Shown here piece by piece: positions 55,326-63,262 of a stretch of DNA of 64,000 nucleotides. The stretch is from Saprospiraceae bacterium. Lineage in GTDB: Bacteria > Bacteroidota > Bacteroidia > Chitinophagales > Saprospiraceae. The stretch covers positions 15,166 to 79,165 of the forward strand of contig JALHQW010000001.1 of the NCBI GenBank assembly GCA_022841745.1, given 5' to 3'. A model generated the notes under the pieces. The model did no database searches. It was given only the letters and a program-made list of their open reading frames with translations, and was not told the origin of the DNA. The position numbers and the translations under genes were made by a program. The stretch's first letter is position 1. Each line of letters begins with the position of its first letter.

Positions 55326-56555
55326 TCATTCTTCTACGTAGTTCAAGTCCTTGCCATAGGTCTCTGGCAAGAAATAAAGTACGACCAACGCAATCACCAC
55401 GCAGACCGAACCTACAATATAGGCTCCGTTAATAATCCCGTAGGCATCTTTCATTTCCTTGAAAAAAAACGTGATAGGAACCAAGGCGCCCCGTGCAAAA
55501 TTGGGCACGGTGGTAGTGACGGTTGCTCGCAGGTTGGTGCCGAAATTCTCGCTCGCAATGGTCACGAACACCGCCCAGTAGCCCACACCAAAACCGATAA
55601 GCAGTATTTTGAAATAGAAAAAGTCTTGGCTGACATCGCCTGTGGAGAGATACCAAACGATGGTGGCGGCAGAGAACAGGTGGAAGAAAAGCAGTGCTTT
55701 TTTTCGACTTTTAACCAATTGGCTCATGATGCCGCTGGCAAAATCGCCGATGGTCAGGCCCGTATAGCACCACATAATGGCCGCTCCACCCGTTGCAACT
55801 GCATCGGTCATGCCAAATGATTTGCTGAATTCAGGGGCCAACGTGACCAAAATCCCTACCACGAACCAAGTTGGAAGCCCTACCAAAATGCATTTCATGT
55901 ACCTGTAAAATCGCTCTTTAGTCTGGAAAATCTGCAGGAAATTGCCCCGCTGCACCATGGCGCTTTTCACACTGTGGAACATGGTGGACTCGAATACGGA
56001 GATGCGCAATACCAACAAAGCAAGACCAAGCCCACCCCCCACGAAATAGGCTGTGCGCCAGTCCCAAACTTGGCTGACGAAATAGGCTACCACTGCGCCC
56101 AGTATCCCGATGCTCGCAACGACCGTGGTGCCATATCCTCGTTTTTCCTTGGACATGATTTCGCTGACGAGCGTGATGCCGGCGCCCAATTCGCCCGCCA
56201 ACCCAATACCAGCTATGAACCGAAGGATTTTGTACTGCTCCACCGTCTGTACGAATCCGTTGGCAATATTGGCCAAAGAGTAGAGAATGATAGAGCCGAA
56301 AAGCACGGAAAGTCGCCCCTTCTTGTCGCCAAGTATGCCCCAACCAAGCCCGCCAATCAACATGCCAACCATTTGCCAGTTGAGCAGGGAAAGGCCAATG
56401 TCCTGGATGGACGCAGGGTCGGTTACACCAATGGATTTAAGGCTTTCCACCCGAATGATGCTGAACAGGAGCAGGTCATAGATGTCAACAAAATAGCCGA
56501 GCGCTGCTACTGTCACAGTGGAATAAATAACAAGGTTGGATTTCTCTTTGGTCAT
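55326..56555 (-). CDS. Major facilitator superfamily transporter
   Basis: A 409-residue inner-membrane secondary transporter with about 12 membrane segments. The loop 2-3 motif A is WGILGDKKGRLSVLFGS, followed by ILRFIAGIGLAGELGAG and EIMSKEKRGYG in the loop 4-5 region, a pattern of the metabolite:H+ symporter group that moves organic acids or sugars. Substrate is uncertain. I start at 56555 (MTKEKSNLVIY), which puts the first membrane segment near the N-terminus; the frame open to 56639 adds 28 atypical residues. It is convergent with the glycosyltransferase gene (4-bp gap). Confidence 0.9.
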   Translation of the reverse strand: MTKEKSNLVIYSTVTVAALGYFVDIYDLLLFSIIRVESLKSIGVTDPASIQDIGLSLLNWQMVGMLIGGLGWGILGDKKGRLSVLFGSIILYSLANIANGFVQTVEQYKILRFIAGIGLAGELGAGITLVSEIMSKEKRGYGTTVVASIGILGAVVAYFVSQVWDWRTAYFVGGGLGLALLVLRISVFESTMFHSVKSAMVQRGNFLQIFQTKERFYRYMKCILVGLPTWFVVGILVTLAPEFSKSFGMTDAVATGGAAIMWCYTGLTIGDFASGIMSQLVKSRKKALLFFHLFSAATIVWYLSTGDVSQDFFYFKILLIGFGVGYWAVFVTIASENFGTNLRATVTTTVPNFARGALVPITFFFKEMKDAYGIINGAYIVGSVCVVIALVVLYFLPETYGKDLNYVEE

Positions 56556-56650
56556 ACAAGTCAATTTTACCGTGCGAAGTAGCGAAAAAATAAGCACATC
56601 AAAGATTATCTCATGAAAAGAAATAGGTAAGTTGAACAAGGCAGGCGCTT

Positions 56651-56686
56651 CTTGAGAGGGCGGGTTTGATAACCCGCCCTCTCAAG
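56651..56686. other. Perfect 16-bp hairpin without a T tract
   Basis: CTTGAGAGGGCGGGTT (56651-56666) pairs with AACCCGCCCTCTCAAG (56671-56686) around TGAT. Neither strand has a U-run after it. It lies between the divergent MFS and ychF genes, about 96-131 bases upstream of the MFS start. Confidence 0.8.
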
Positions 56687-56781
56687 AGGTACCGAGGTTT
56701 TGCATAAAACCCTGCTACAACCATTTTTATGAGAAAGACCTTCATGCACATCTACTTGTTTTTTCAGTTGAGGTTAAATCC

Positions 56782-56789
56782 TATCTTTG
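56782..56789 (+). promoter_or_regulatory. -7 promoter element of ychF
   Basis: TATCTTTG is a full TAnnTTTG match; TTG at 56756-56758 is 23 bases upstream. The leader of about 97 bases contains the TTCATCA repeat block. Confidence 0.5.
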
Positions 56790-56804
56790 CGCCCGTTTTT
56801 GAAA

Positions 56805-56885
56805 ATGATGAATAATGAATGGTGGGTTACTGAAGCCAGGCATTTAATTCATCATTCTACCTTTCATCATTCATCATTCATCATT
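56805..56885 (+). repeat. ATGATGAAT...TTCATCATTCATCATT repeat block in the ychF leader
   Basis: GATGAATAATGAATGG (56808 on) faces an array of TTCATCA words (56850-56885) that ends 7 bases before the ychF start. The two halves can pair. Confidence 0.8.
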
Positions 56886-56891
56886 TATAAA

Positions 56892-57989
56892 ATGCCCTTA
56901 CAAGCAGGTATCGTAGGACTTCCCAATGTTGGCAAATCTACCCTCTTCAATGCTTTGACCTCTGCCAAGGCACTTGCTGCCAACTATCCTTTTGCCACCA
57001 AAGACCCCAACGTGGGCATCATCACTGTTCCCGACGCACGTTTGGACAAACTGAATGAACTGGTGAACCCCAAGTCATTGGTGCCTACGACCATAGAAAT
57101 CGTGGACATTGCTGGTTTGATAAAAGGTGCCAGCAAGGGCGAGGGTTTGGGCAATCAATTCTTGGCAAATATCCGGGAAGTGGACGCTATTATCCACGTT
57201 GTCCGCTGTTTCAGGGATGATAATGTGGTACACGTGGACGGCGGCGTTGACCCCGTGCGTGACAAGGAAGTAATTGATACCGAGTTGATTCTCAAGGATA
57301 TAGATTCGGTAGAGAAACGCATAGACCGTTTGCGGAAGCAAGCCAAGACGGGCAAAAAAGAAGACGCTCATGCCGTTACAGTTGCGGAGGGTATCATGGA
57401 GCATTTGAACCAAGGCAACCCCGCCCGTTCGCTGCAACTGGAGGGCGACGATGCCGAACTGCTCCGTGATATGATGTTGCTGACGGCAAAACCTGTGCTC
57501 TATGTTTGCAATGTAGATGAAGCCAGCGTCAACGATGGCAATCAATACACAGAGAGGTTCAAGGAAGCTGTTAAATCAGAACCGGCTGAGGTCATTTACA
57601 TCAGTGCGGCCATTGAAGCCGAAATTGCCCAGATGGAGACAATCGAGGAGCGTAATGAATACCTTGAAATGATTGGCCTTCACGAACCCGGTGTGAACCG
57701 CCTGATTCGTGCCACATATAAATTACTCGACCTGATTACCTACTTCACGGTTGGTGAAAAAGAAGTCCGTGCATGGACCATCCGCCGGGGCTGGAAAGCA
57801 CCAAAAGCAGCGAGCGTCATCCACACCGATTTCGAAAAAGGCTTCATTCGTGCCGAGGTCATCAAGTTCGATGACTGGGTGAAGTATGGCTCAGAAGCTG
57901 CCATAAAAGAAGTCGGTAAAATGGGTGTGGAAGGCAAAGAGTACGTCGTTCACGATGGCGATTGCATGCACTTCCGCTTCAATGTTTGA
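56892..57989 (+). CDS. ychF: Redox-regulated ATPase YchF (Obg-family OLA1)
   Basis: A 365-residue ribosome-associated P-loop protein of the Obg group, which prefers ATP over GTP. Walker A GLPNVGKST with Lys15, the switch segment DIAGLIKGASKGEGLGNQFL, NVDE in place of NKxD (YVCNVDEAS), and a C-terminal TGS domain (about 280-365, LITYFTVGEKEVRAWTIRRG, HTDFEKGFIRAEVI) are all visible. The start at 56892 (MPLQAGIVGLPN) matches the family; the open frame to 56787 lies in the repeat-containing leader. Confidence 0.97.
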   Translation: MPLQAGIVGLPNVGKSTLFNALTSAKALAANYPFATKDPNVGIITVPDARLDKLNELVNPKSLVPTTIEIVDIAGLIKGASKGEGLGNQFLANIREVDAIIHVVRCFRDDNVVHVDGGVDPVRDKEVIDTELILKDIDSVEKRIDRLRKQAKTGKKEDAHAVTVAEGIMEHLNQGNPARSLQLEGDDAELLRDMMLLTAKPVLYVCNVDEASVNDGNQYTERFKEAVKSEPAEVIYISAAIEAEIAQMETIEERNEYLEMIGLHEPGVNRLIRATYKLLDLITYFTVGEKEVRAWTIRRGWKAPKAASVIHTDFEKGFIRAEVIKFDDWVKYGSEAAIKEVGKMGVEGKEYVVHDGDCMHFRFNV

Positions 57990-58054
57990 TGGAAAATCGG
58001 TGGCAGGTTTTATTGCCTAAAGCCGGCTACCCATCATCCCCCACAAACTATTCG

Positions 58055-58088
58055 CCGTCCACCGTAGGCCGTCCACCGTTTACCGTAT
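58055..58088 (-). repeat. ACGGTGG-type repeat abutting a stop codon
   Basis: On the minus strand the block starts in the last codon and stop of the T9SS type B gene and continues as ACGGTGGACGG, CCTACGGTGGACGG. Sense strand is G-rich. Confidence 0.75.
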
Positions 58089-60227
58089 TAAGGTAACATT
58101 GCCCTTCTTGGCAAATGATTGCCCATCCTCACATTTGACGATGGCGTAAAACCCATACACATCAGGAGGCAGTTGCTTGCCATTATAAGTTCCGTCCCAA
58201 CCAATGGAAGGGTCGTTTGACTCAAAAACCTGCTCGCCCCAGCGGTCATAAACGATGATGTTTGCTTCCGTTAGGTCATTTCCAAAGACCTTGAACACAT
58301 CGTTTTTCCCATCACCATTTGGCGTGAACCCTGTAGGGATGAAGATGAATGGCTCCTCGCACAGCGTCAGTACCACTATTAATAGTTGCCGCTCGATAAT
58401 ACAGCCATTGCCATCCACGACTTGTAAAGTATATCCCGTTGTTTTTTCTGGGCTTGCAATTGGGTCGTGCCCAGTTGGATTGTCCAAGGAATTGGATGGA
58501 TTCCAGTTATAGCTAAAGTTGGGGCCGAAAGTAGCAGTCAATTGCACCGAGTCGCCCCTTAGAATAGTGTCAATTGGTGGAGCAACCTCAATCTCGGCGG
58601 GTACAAAAACAAAGACCCTTCTTTCAACCTCACAAAAACCTGTAGCATCTGTCAAAATGACCTGATAAACGATGGATGTGTCGGGAGAGGCCGTAGGGTT
58701 GATACCGTTTGAATTATCGAGCCAATCGGGGGGGGACCAACTGAAAGTGGCGGCTTGGTATGCACTATCAGGGTTGAGTTGGACTGCACCATTTTCAAGG
58801 CAAAGTTTTAATGAATCTGCCAAGGACTCGTTGTTGAAAATCACAACAGGTATCTCCTGTTGGAATGTATCCAAACAGCCATTTTCAGCAGTAACAATCA
58901 GGCTTAATAAAGCAGGGCCAGGGCTGTCCAAACTGAATATGGGGTTTTGAACCGTATCAGTCCAAGTATTGCTGCCTTGTTCCAGTGCCCAGTTCCAATC
59001 AACGATGTCCACCAAGGTATCAATAGATGAATTGGTGATAGTTAGGACAAACTCCTCCTCGCATTCAACATTGGAAATTTCAAAATCGGCAAACAAAGAG
59101 TTGATATTGAGCTGTACGGGTGCCGAAAAAGTATCCGCACAAACGGTGCCTGGTTCTGAAATCAGTGTGATATTGTACAGCCCTGTATCAGGATAAGTAT
59201 AGGTTGGGTTCTCTAAATTGGAAGTGGCATTTGGGTTGGTGGGGTCATTGAAGAACCAAGCGTAGTCATTGGCATTGATGCTTTGGTTGTCCAGGTTCAC
59301 CGTCAGGCCTTTGCAAATGACTTCAGGTGCAAAAAACGAGGCTGTCGTGACCGCACATTGGCCGATGTTCACTTGGTAATCACGCCGTTTTGAGCCTATG
59401 AAAACGCCGTTTCGGTATTCCTCCACGCAGATGCCAATGACAAACTGACCAATGATTTGGGGCGTCCCGGTCAACAGGCCAGTACTTGGGTCTATGGTCA
59501 TAAAAGGTGGCCCTCCGATTTGGTTGTTGGCATTGTAAGTTGGAAACCAAGGCACGGGAAAATAAGGTGGAGGGTTGGGTGGTTGGGGCCTCGGATTCGA
59601 GGGAGTTGCCCCAGTGAGCGGGTCGCAAAGCCTATAAACCAAGGAATCCCCATCAGGGTCAATTGCCGATTGGTCAATCTCAAAAGGCTCATTTACACAC
59701 AAGTATAGCGGTGGCCAGTTATTGAAAACGGGACTGCTATTGCAGGTTGCCAAAGCAAAACTGTCCAAAATAATGCTATAGGTTGCGCCGACGCTATCGG
59801 GCAATACGAGGTTGGAAATTGTCCGATTCCTGCAACAGCGTTGGTAGGACAGGTAGTATCCTCCCACGATATACGGCAGCGTATCAATATGCGTGTAAGT
59901 GGTGGTATGGACGCATACATTTGGCGGTACAGCCAAGCATGGGTTGTTCAACACGGGGTCGAGCGTGTCGTTCAACATGGAATCCAAGGGGATATAGAAG
60001 GTTTTGATAAGCTGGTTGGTCAGGTTCGAGAAGACACCGATGGCAGCTGGAGCATCAAACCAAGGCTCGCCATTGTAGCAGTCCCTAAAAATCGTCAGCT
60101 TTATTTTATAAACGTTGTTGCCAATGCATTCATAATTCATTTCACCGCCGACAATATGCGTTGCCTTGGCTCCGAAAGGATCTAAGCTCAACAGTACAAT
60201 AGCCAACAGTTGAAGTCGCTTGGACAT
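58080..60227 (-). CDS. T9SS type B secreted protein with PKD-like domains
   Basis: A 715-residue secreted protein. Signal peptide to about residue 22 (DPFGAKA). The N-terminal region opens with THIVGGEMNYECIGNNVYKI, a pattern of large Bacteroidota surface proteins, with a cadherin-like stretch (IDPDGDSLVYRLCDPL, DPSTGLLTGTPQIIGQF at about 185-275). PKD-like modules follow (about 300-400, YTYPDTGLYNITLISEPG) and Ig-like units to about 620. The gliding-motility C-terminal domain is complete: FIPTGFTPNGDGKNDVFKV, VYDRWGEQVFES, KKGNVTLIR. Likely a surface adhesin. The stop codon sits in a short tandem repeat. Confidence 0.92.
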   Translation of the reverse strand: MSKRLQLLAIVLLSLDPFGAKATHIVGGEMNYECIGNNVYKIKLTIFRDCYNGEPWFDAPAAIGVFSNLTNQLIKTFYIPLDSMLNDTLDPVLNNPCLAVPPNVCVHTTTYTHIDTLPYIVGGYYLSYQRCCRNRTISNLVLPDSVGATYSIILDSFALATCNSSPVFNNWPPLYLCVNEPFEIDQSAIDPDGDSLVYRLCDPLTGATPSNPRPQPPNPPPYFPVPWFPTYNANNQIGGPPFMTIDPSTGLLTGTPQIIGQFVIGICVEEYRNGVFIGSKRRDYQVNIGQCAVTTASFFAPEVICKGLTVNLDNQSINANDYAWFFNDPTNPNATSNLENPTYTYPDTGLYNITLISEPGTVCADTFSAPVQLNINSLFADFEISNVECEEEFVLTITNSSIDTLVDIVDWNWALEQGSNTWTDTVQNPIFSLDSPGPALLSLIVTAENGCLDTFQQEIPVVIFNNESLADSLKLCLENGAVQLNPDSAYQAATFSWSPPDWLDNSNGINPTASPDTSIVYQVILTDATGFCEVERRVFVFVPAEIEVAPPIDTILRGDSVQLTATFGPNFSYNWNPSNSLDNPTGHDPIASPEKTTGYTLQVVDGNGCIIERQLLIVVLTLCEEPFIFIPTGFTPNGDGKNDVFKVFGNDLTEANIIVYDRWGEQVFESNDPSIGWDGTYNGKQLPPDVYGFYAIVKCEDGQSFAKKGNVTLIR

Positions 60228-60379
60228 AAGGTTTCGATTGACAAATTTTCTAAAGGCAAATTAGGCAACCCACTTCGTTACCTGCCACTAAAGTCCAATT
60301 TTTGTTTGTTTGTAGCCAAAAAAAATGAAAACATGCCAATGGTCAGCCACCTAACCGCTACATTAGTGCCTCAATTTTT

Positions 60380-61900
60380 ATGAAAATCTTCCATATAGAA
60401 CAGATACGCCGCTTGGATGCCCTCACCATCGAGCGGGAACCCGTCTCATCCATCAACCTGATGGAACGGGCTTCTCGGTCATTTTGCCAGTGGTTTGCCC
60501 GGCAGTTCCCGAACCGCAACCAAAAAATCTTCATTTTTTGCGGAACGGGCAACAATGGCGGCGATGGACTCGCCATTGCACGGTTACTATCCAAGGATTT
60601 TTACGATGTAACGGCCCATGTGCTTTACCTGACGCCAGAACTCAGCAAGGACGCCGCCGAAAACCTGCGAAACCTCAGAAGGGTAGGGGGCAGCGTGATT
60701 GGAAAAGAATATAGGGAGGGTGAAACCAAATTGCCCAATTTGCCTGCAGGCTCCATCCTAATTGATGCCATACTTGGGAGCGGTTTGAACAAACCAGTGC
60801 TTGGTTATTGGGCCAATTTCATGGAGCACCTTAACACCCAACCCGTAACTAAAGTCGCTGTGGACATTCCTTCCGGCATGTTTGCCGATAAGCCCACATC
60901 GGGGGTTTCCATCTTGGCTGATTGGACGTTCAGTTTCGAGTTCGCCAAACTTGGTTTCCTTTTCCCAGAAAACCAGCACCGCATCGGCAAATGGATGTGC
61001 GGGAACATCGGGCTGCACCCACAAGCGGTTCAAAATGAGCCGACACCTAATTTTATTTTGGATGAAAAAATGGTGAAGCCATTGCTGCGCACCCGCCACC
61101 GCCACGACCACAAGGGCACCTTTGGCCATGCGCTCCTGGTTGCAGGCAGTTATGGGAAAATGGGCGCTGCCATCCTCGCATCAAGGGCTTGCCTAAGGAG
61201 TGGGGCTGGATTAGTGAGCATCCATTCCCCCAAATGTGGTTATGAAATCCTCCAAATCTCCGTGCCAGAGGCAATGGTCAGCGTGGACGAGCACCAATAT
61301 GCCGTTACGCATGTTCACGAGGATTTGTTGAAATACAAGGCTATCGGCATCGGTTGCGGCATTGGCACCAACGAACTGGCTGCCCAGGGCTTGGCGGATG
61401 TATTGCAACGCACCAAATGCCCTGTGGTACTAGACGCCGACGCCTTGAACCTCTTGGCAGGCCACCCCGATTTTTTCAAATTGGTTCCAAAAGACAGTAT
61501 CCTGACGCCGCATGTCAAGGAGTTCGAGCGGATGTTCGGCACTACGGCCAATGATTTTGAACGGAATGCGCTTCAAATCCAGAAGGCCAAGGAATTGGGC
61601 ATTTACCTGATTCTGAAAGGTGCAAACACTGCCATTGCCTGCCCCGATGGCCACTGTTTTTTCAACAACAATGGCAATCCCGGCATGGCCACGGGTGGCA
61701 GCGGCGATGTGCTGACGGGTATCCTGACGGGGCTTTTGGCACAGGGCTACCCGCCATTGGAAGCCTGTCAGTTGGGCGTCTATTTGCACGGCATGGCTGG
61801 CGACCTCGCCATGCTCGACCAACAGCAGGAGGCCCTGCTGGCCAGCGACATCATCGCCCAAATTGGCCGTGCCTTCAAACACCTTCGCCCAGTCGAATGA
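60380..61900 (+). CDS. nnr: Bifunctional NAD(P)H-hydrate epimerase / ADP-dependent dehydratase
   Basis: A 506-residue metabolite-repair enzyme. The N-terminal epimerase domain (about 1-215, YjeF_N) has LMERASRSF and CGTGNNGGDGLAIARLL; the C-terminal ribokinase-like dehydratase domain (about 225-500) has the nucleotide and catalytic motif NPGMATGGSGDVLTGIL near residue 440. Together they convert the damaged hydrates NADHX and NADPHX back to NADH and NADPH. It overlaps rlmH by 4 bp. Confidence 0.96.
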   Translation: MKIFHIEQIRRLDALTIEREPVSSINLMERASRSFCQWFARQFPNRNQKIFIFCGTGNNGGDGLAIARLLSKDFYDVTAHVLYLTPELSKDAAENLRNLRRVGGSVIGKEYREGETKLPNLPAGSILIDAILGSGLNKPVLGYWANFMEHLNTQPVTKVAVDIPSGMFADKPTSGVSILADWTFSFEFAKLGFLFPENQHRIGKWMCGNIGLHPQAVQNEPTPNFILDEKMVKPLLRTRHRHDHKGTFGHALLVAGSYGKMGAAILASRACLRSGAGLVSIHSPKCGYEILQISVPEAMVSVDEHQYAVTHVHEDLLKYKAIGIGCGIGTNELAAQGLADVLQRTKCPVVLDADALNLLAGHPDFFKLVPKDSILTPHVKEFERMFGTTANDFERNALQIQKAKELGIYLILKGANTAIACPDGHCFFNNNGNPGMATGGSGDVLTGILTGLLAQGYPPLEACQLGVYLHGMAGDLAMLDQQQEALLASDIIAQIGRAFKHLRPVE

Positions 61901-62370
61901 AAGCAGAACTTTGGTATATCGGCAAAACGGCATTCGGCTACTTGGACGAAGGGATGGCCATTTATGAAAAACGCTTGGGCCATTACCTCAGCTTTTCTAC
62001 CACCTTGATTCCCGATATAAAAAATGCGGGCAGCCTCAACCCCGAGCAACTCAAGCAAAAAGAAGGAGAAGCTGTATTTTCCAAATTGAAGAAGGATGAT
62101 TTTATAGTTTTGCTGGACGAAAAGGGCAAGCAATTGACCTCAGTCGAGTTTTCTACCTTTATGGAGCAACGGCTTCAAATGGGTTCCAGGCGATTGGTGT
62201 TCCTGATTGGAGGCGCCTGGGGCTTCTCCGAGGAACTTTACCAGCGTGCCGATTTCAAGCTTTCTTTGTCAAAAATGACTTTCTCCCATCAAATGGTCAG
62301 GCTGTTCTTTTTGGAACAACTTTACCGTGCCATGACCATTTTGCGGGGAGAGAATTACCATAATGAATGA
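61897..62370 (+). CDS. rlmH: 23S rRNA pseudouridine1915 N3-methyltransferase RlmH
   Basis: A 157-residue SPOUT methyltransferase acting on pseudouridine 1915 of 23S rRNA in the assembled ribosome. The length is normal. Diagnostic motifs are LLDEKGKQLTSVEFS (about 70-85), FLIGGAWGFSEELY (about 102-115, SAM knot) and the C-terminal HQMVRLFFLEQLYRA. The usual end YHR reads YHNE here. The ATG overlaps the nnr stop. Confidence 0.96.
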   Translation: MKAELWYIGKTAFGYLDEGMAIYEKRLGHYLSFSTTLIPDIKNAGSLNPEQLKQKEGEAVFSKLKKDDFIVLLDEKGKQLTSVEFSTFMEQRLQMGSRRLVFLIGGAWGFSEELYQRADFKLSLSKMTFSHQMVRLFFLEQLYRAMTILRGENYHNE

Positions 62371-62456
62371 GTTGGCAGTTTGACAGGTCTTGTAACGGTT
62401 CTTCGGGATGGCAGTGGGCAGTCTGGGGCTGCTAAGCCTTCTAGGCAGCATCTAGT

Positions 62457-62523
62457 ATATAGTAACCAGTAACATGAACCAGTAACCACCATCCAGTAAC
62501 CAGTAACCAGCATCCAGTAAATT
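62457..62523 (+). repeat. Start-abutting CCAGTAA repeat block of the rhomboid gene
   Basis: AGTAACCAGTAAC, ACCAGTAACCA, CATCCAGTAACCAGTAACC and CATCCAGTAAATT run into the ATG at 62524. The sense strand is C/A-rich. Upstream, 62401-62450 holds G-rich GGCAGTGGGCAGT words after the rlmH stop. Confidence 0.85.
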
Positions 62524-63156
62524 ATGACCATCACCGTTACCCTTATCATCATCGGCATCACTGTCCTCATTTCATGGCAGGCATTCAACAACCGTGACTT
62601 ATTTTTAAAATTCATGCATTATCCCTACGAAGAGCATAGGGATAAGGAGTACTACCGCTGGGTGACTTCTGTTTTTTTACATGGCAGTTGGATGCACTTG
62701 GCCATTAATATGTTTGTGCTGTATAGTTTCGGCACATTCATAGAATCAGTTTTTGTCGAACTTTTTGATGGGGTAATGGGGAGAATCAATTTCCTTGCGC
62801 TTTACCTTCTTTCCGGTGTTTTTGCCGATATTCCTACCTATTTCAAGCATAAAAACGACCAATCATTCAGCTCGGTAGGTGCGTCAGGCGCCACTTCGGG
62901 TATTATGTTTGCCTTTGCGCTGCTCCTGCCATGGGAGATGATTTACTTGTTTGGGATAATTCCTATTCCAGCTATAGTTGCAGCTGTACTCTATTTAGTC
63001 TATTCTTCCTATGCCTCCAAACAGGAGGCTGGCAGCCGCATAGACCACGAAGCACACTTCTGGGGTGCTGTATTTGGCTTCGTCTTCACGATTGCATTGA
63101 AACCGGAACTGTTTTCAGCATTCTTGAGGAAAGTGGTGAATGGGCTACCGTTCTAA
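62524..63156 (+). CDS. Rhomboid family intramembrane serine protease
   Basis: A 210-residue six-helix membrane protease. The catalytic dyad is Ser121 in VGASGATSG and His178 in DHEAHFWGAVFG; the oxyanion region HGSWMHLAINM (His53, His57, Asn62) precedes. It should cut membrane-spanning segments in the inner membrane. The start codon follows the CCAGTAA repeat, and a terminator lies about 50 bases past the stop. Confidence 0.93.
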   Translation: MTITVTLIIIGITVLISWQAFNNRDLFLKFMHYPYEEHRDKEYYRWVTSVFLHGSWMHLAINMFVLYSFGTFIESVFVELFDGVMGRINFLALYLLSGVFADIPTYFKHKNDQSFSSVGASGATSGIMFAFALLLPWEMIYLFGIIPIPAIVAAVLYLVYSSYASKQEAGSRIDHEAHFWGAVFGFVFTIALKPELFSAFLRKVVNGLPF

Positions 63157-63205
63157 TTTTACTTGAAATATTAGTGGTTTTGCGGAGCAAAAATTCAGCA
63201 ATATC

Positions 63206-63242
63206 AAAAAAAACGGGGTAAGGCCACGCCTTACCCCGTTTT
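63206..63242. terminator. Bidirectional terminator between rhomboid and pepC genes
   Basis: AAAACGGGGTAAGGC (63210-63224) and GCCTTACCCCGTTTT (63228-63242) pair perfectly around CAC, with an A-run before and a T-run after, so it can serve both convergent genes. Confidence 0.92.
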
Positions 63243-63262
63243 GCATTTGGGAATTGACTTAG

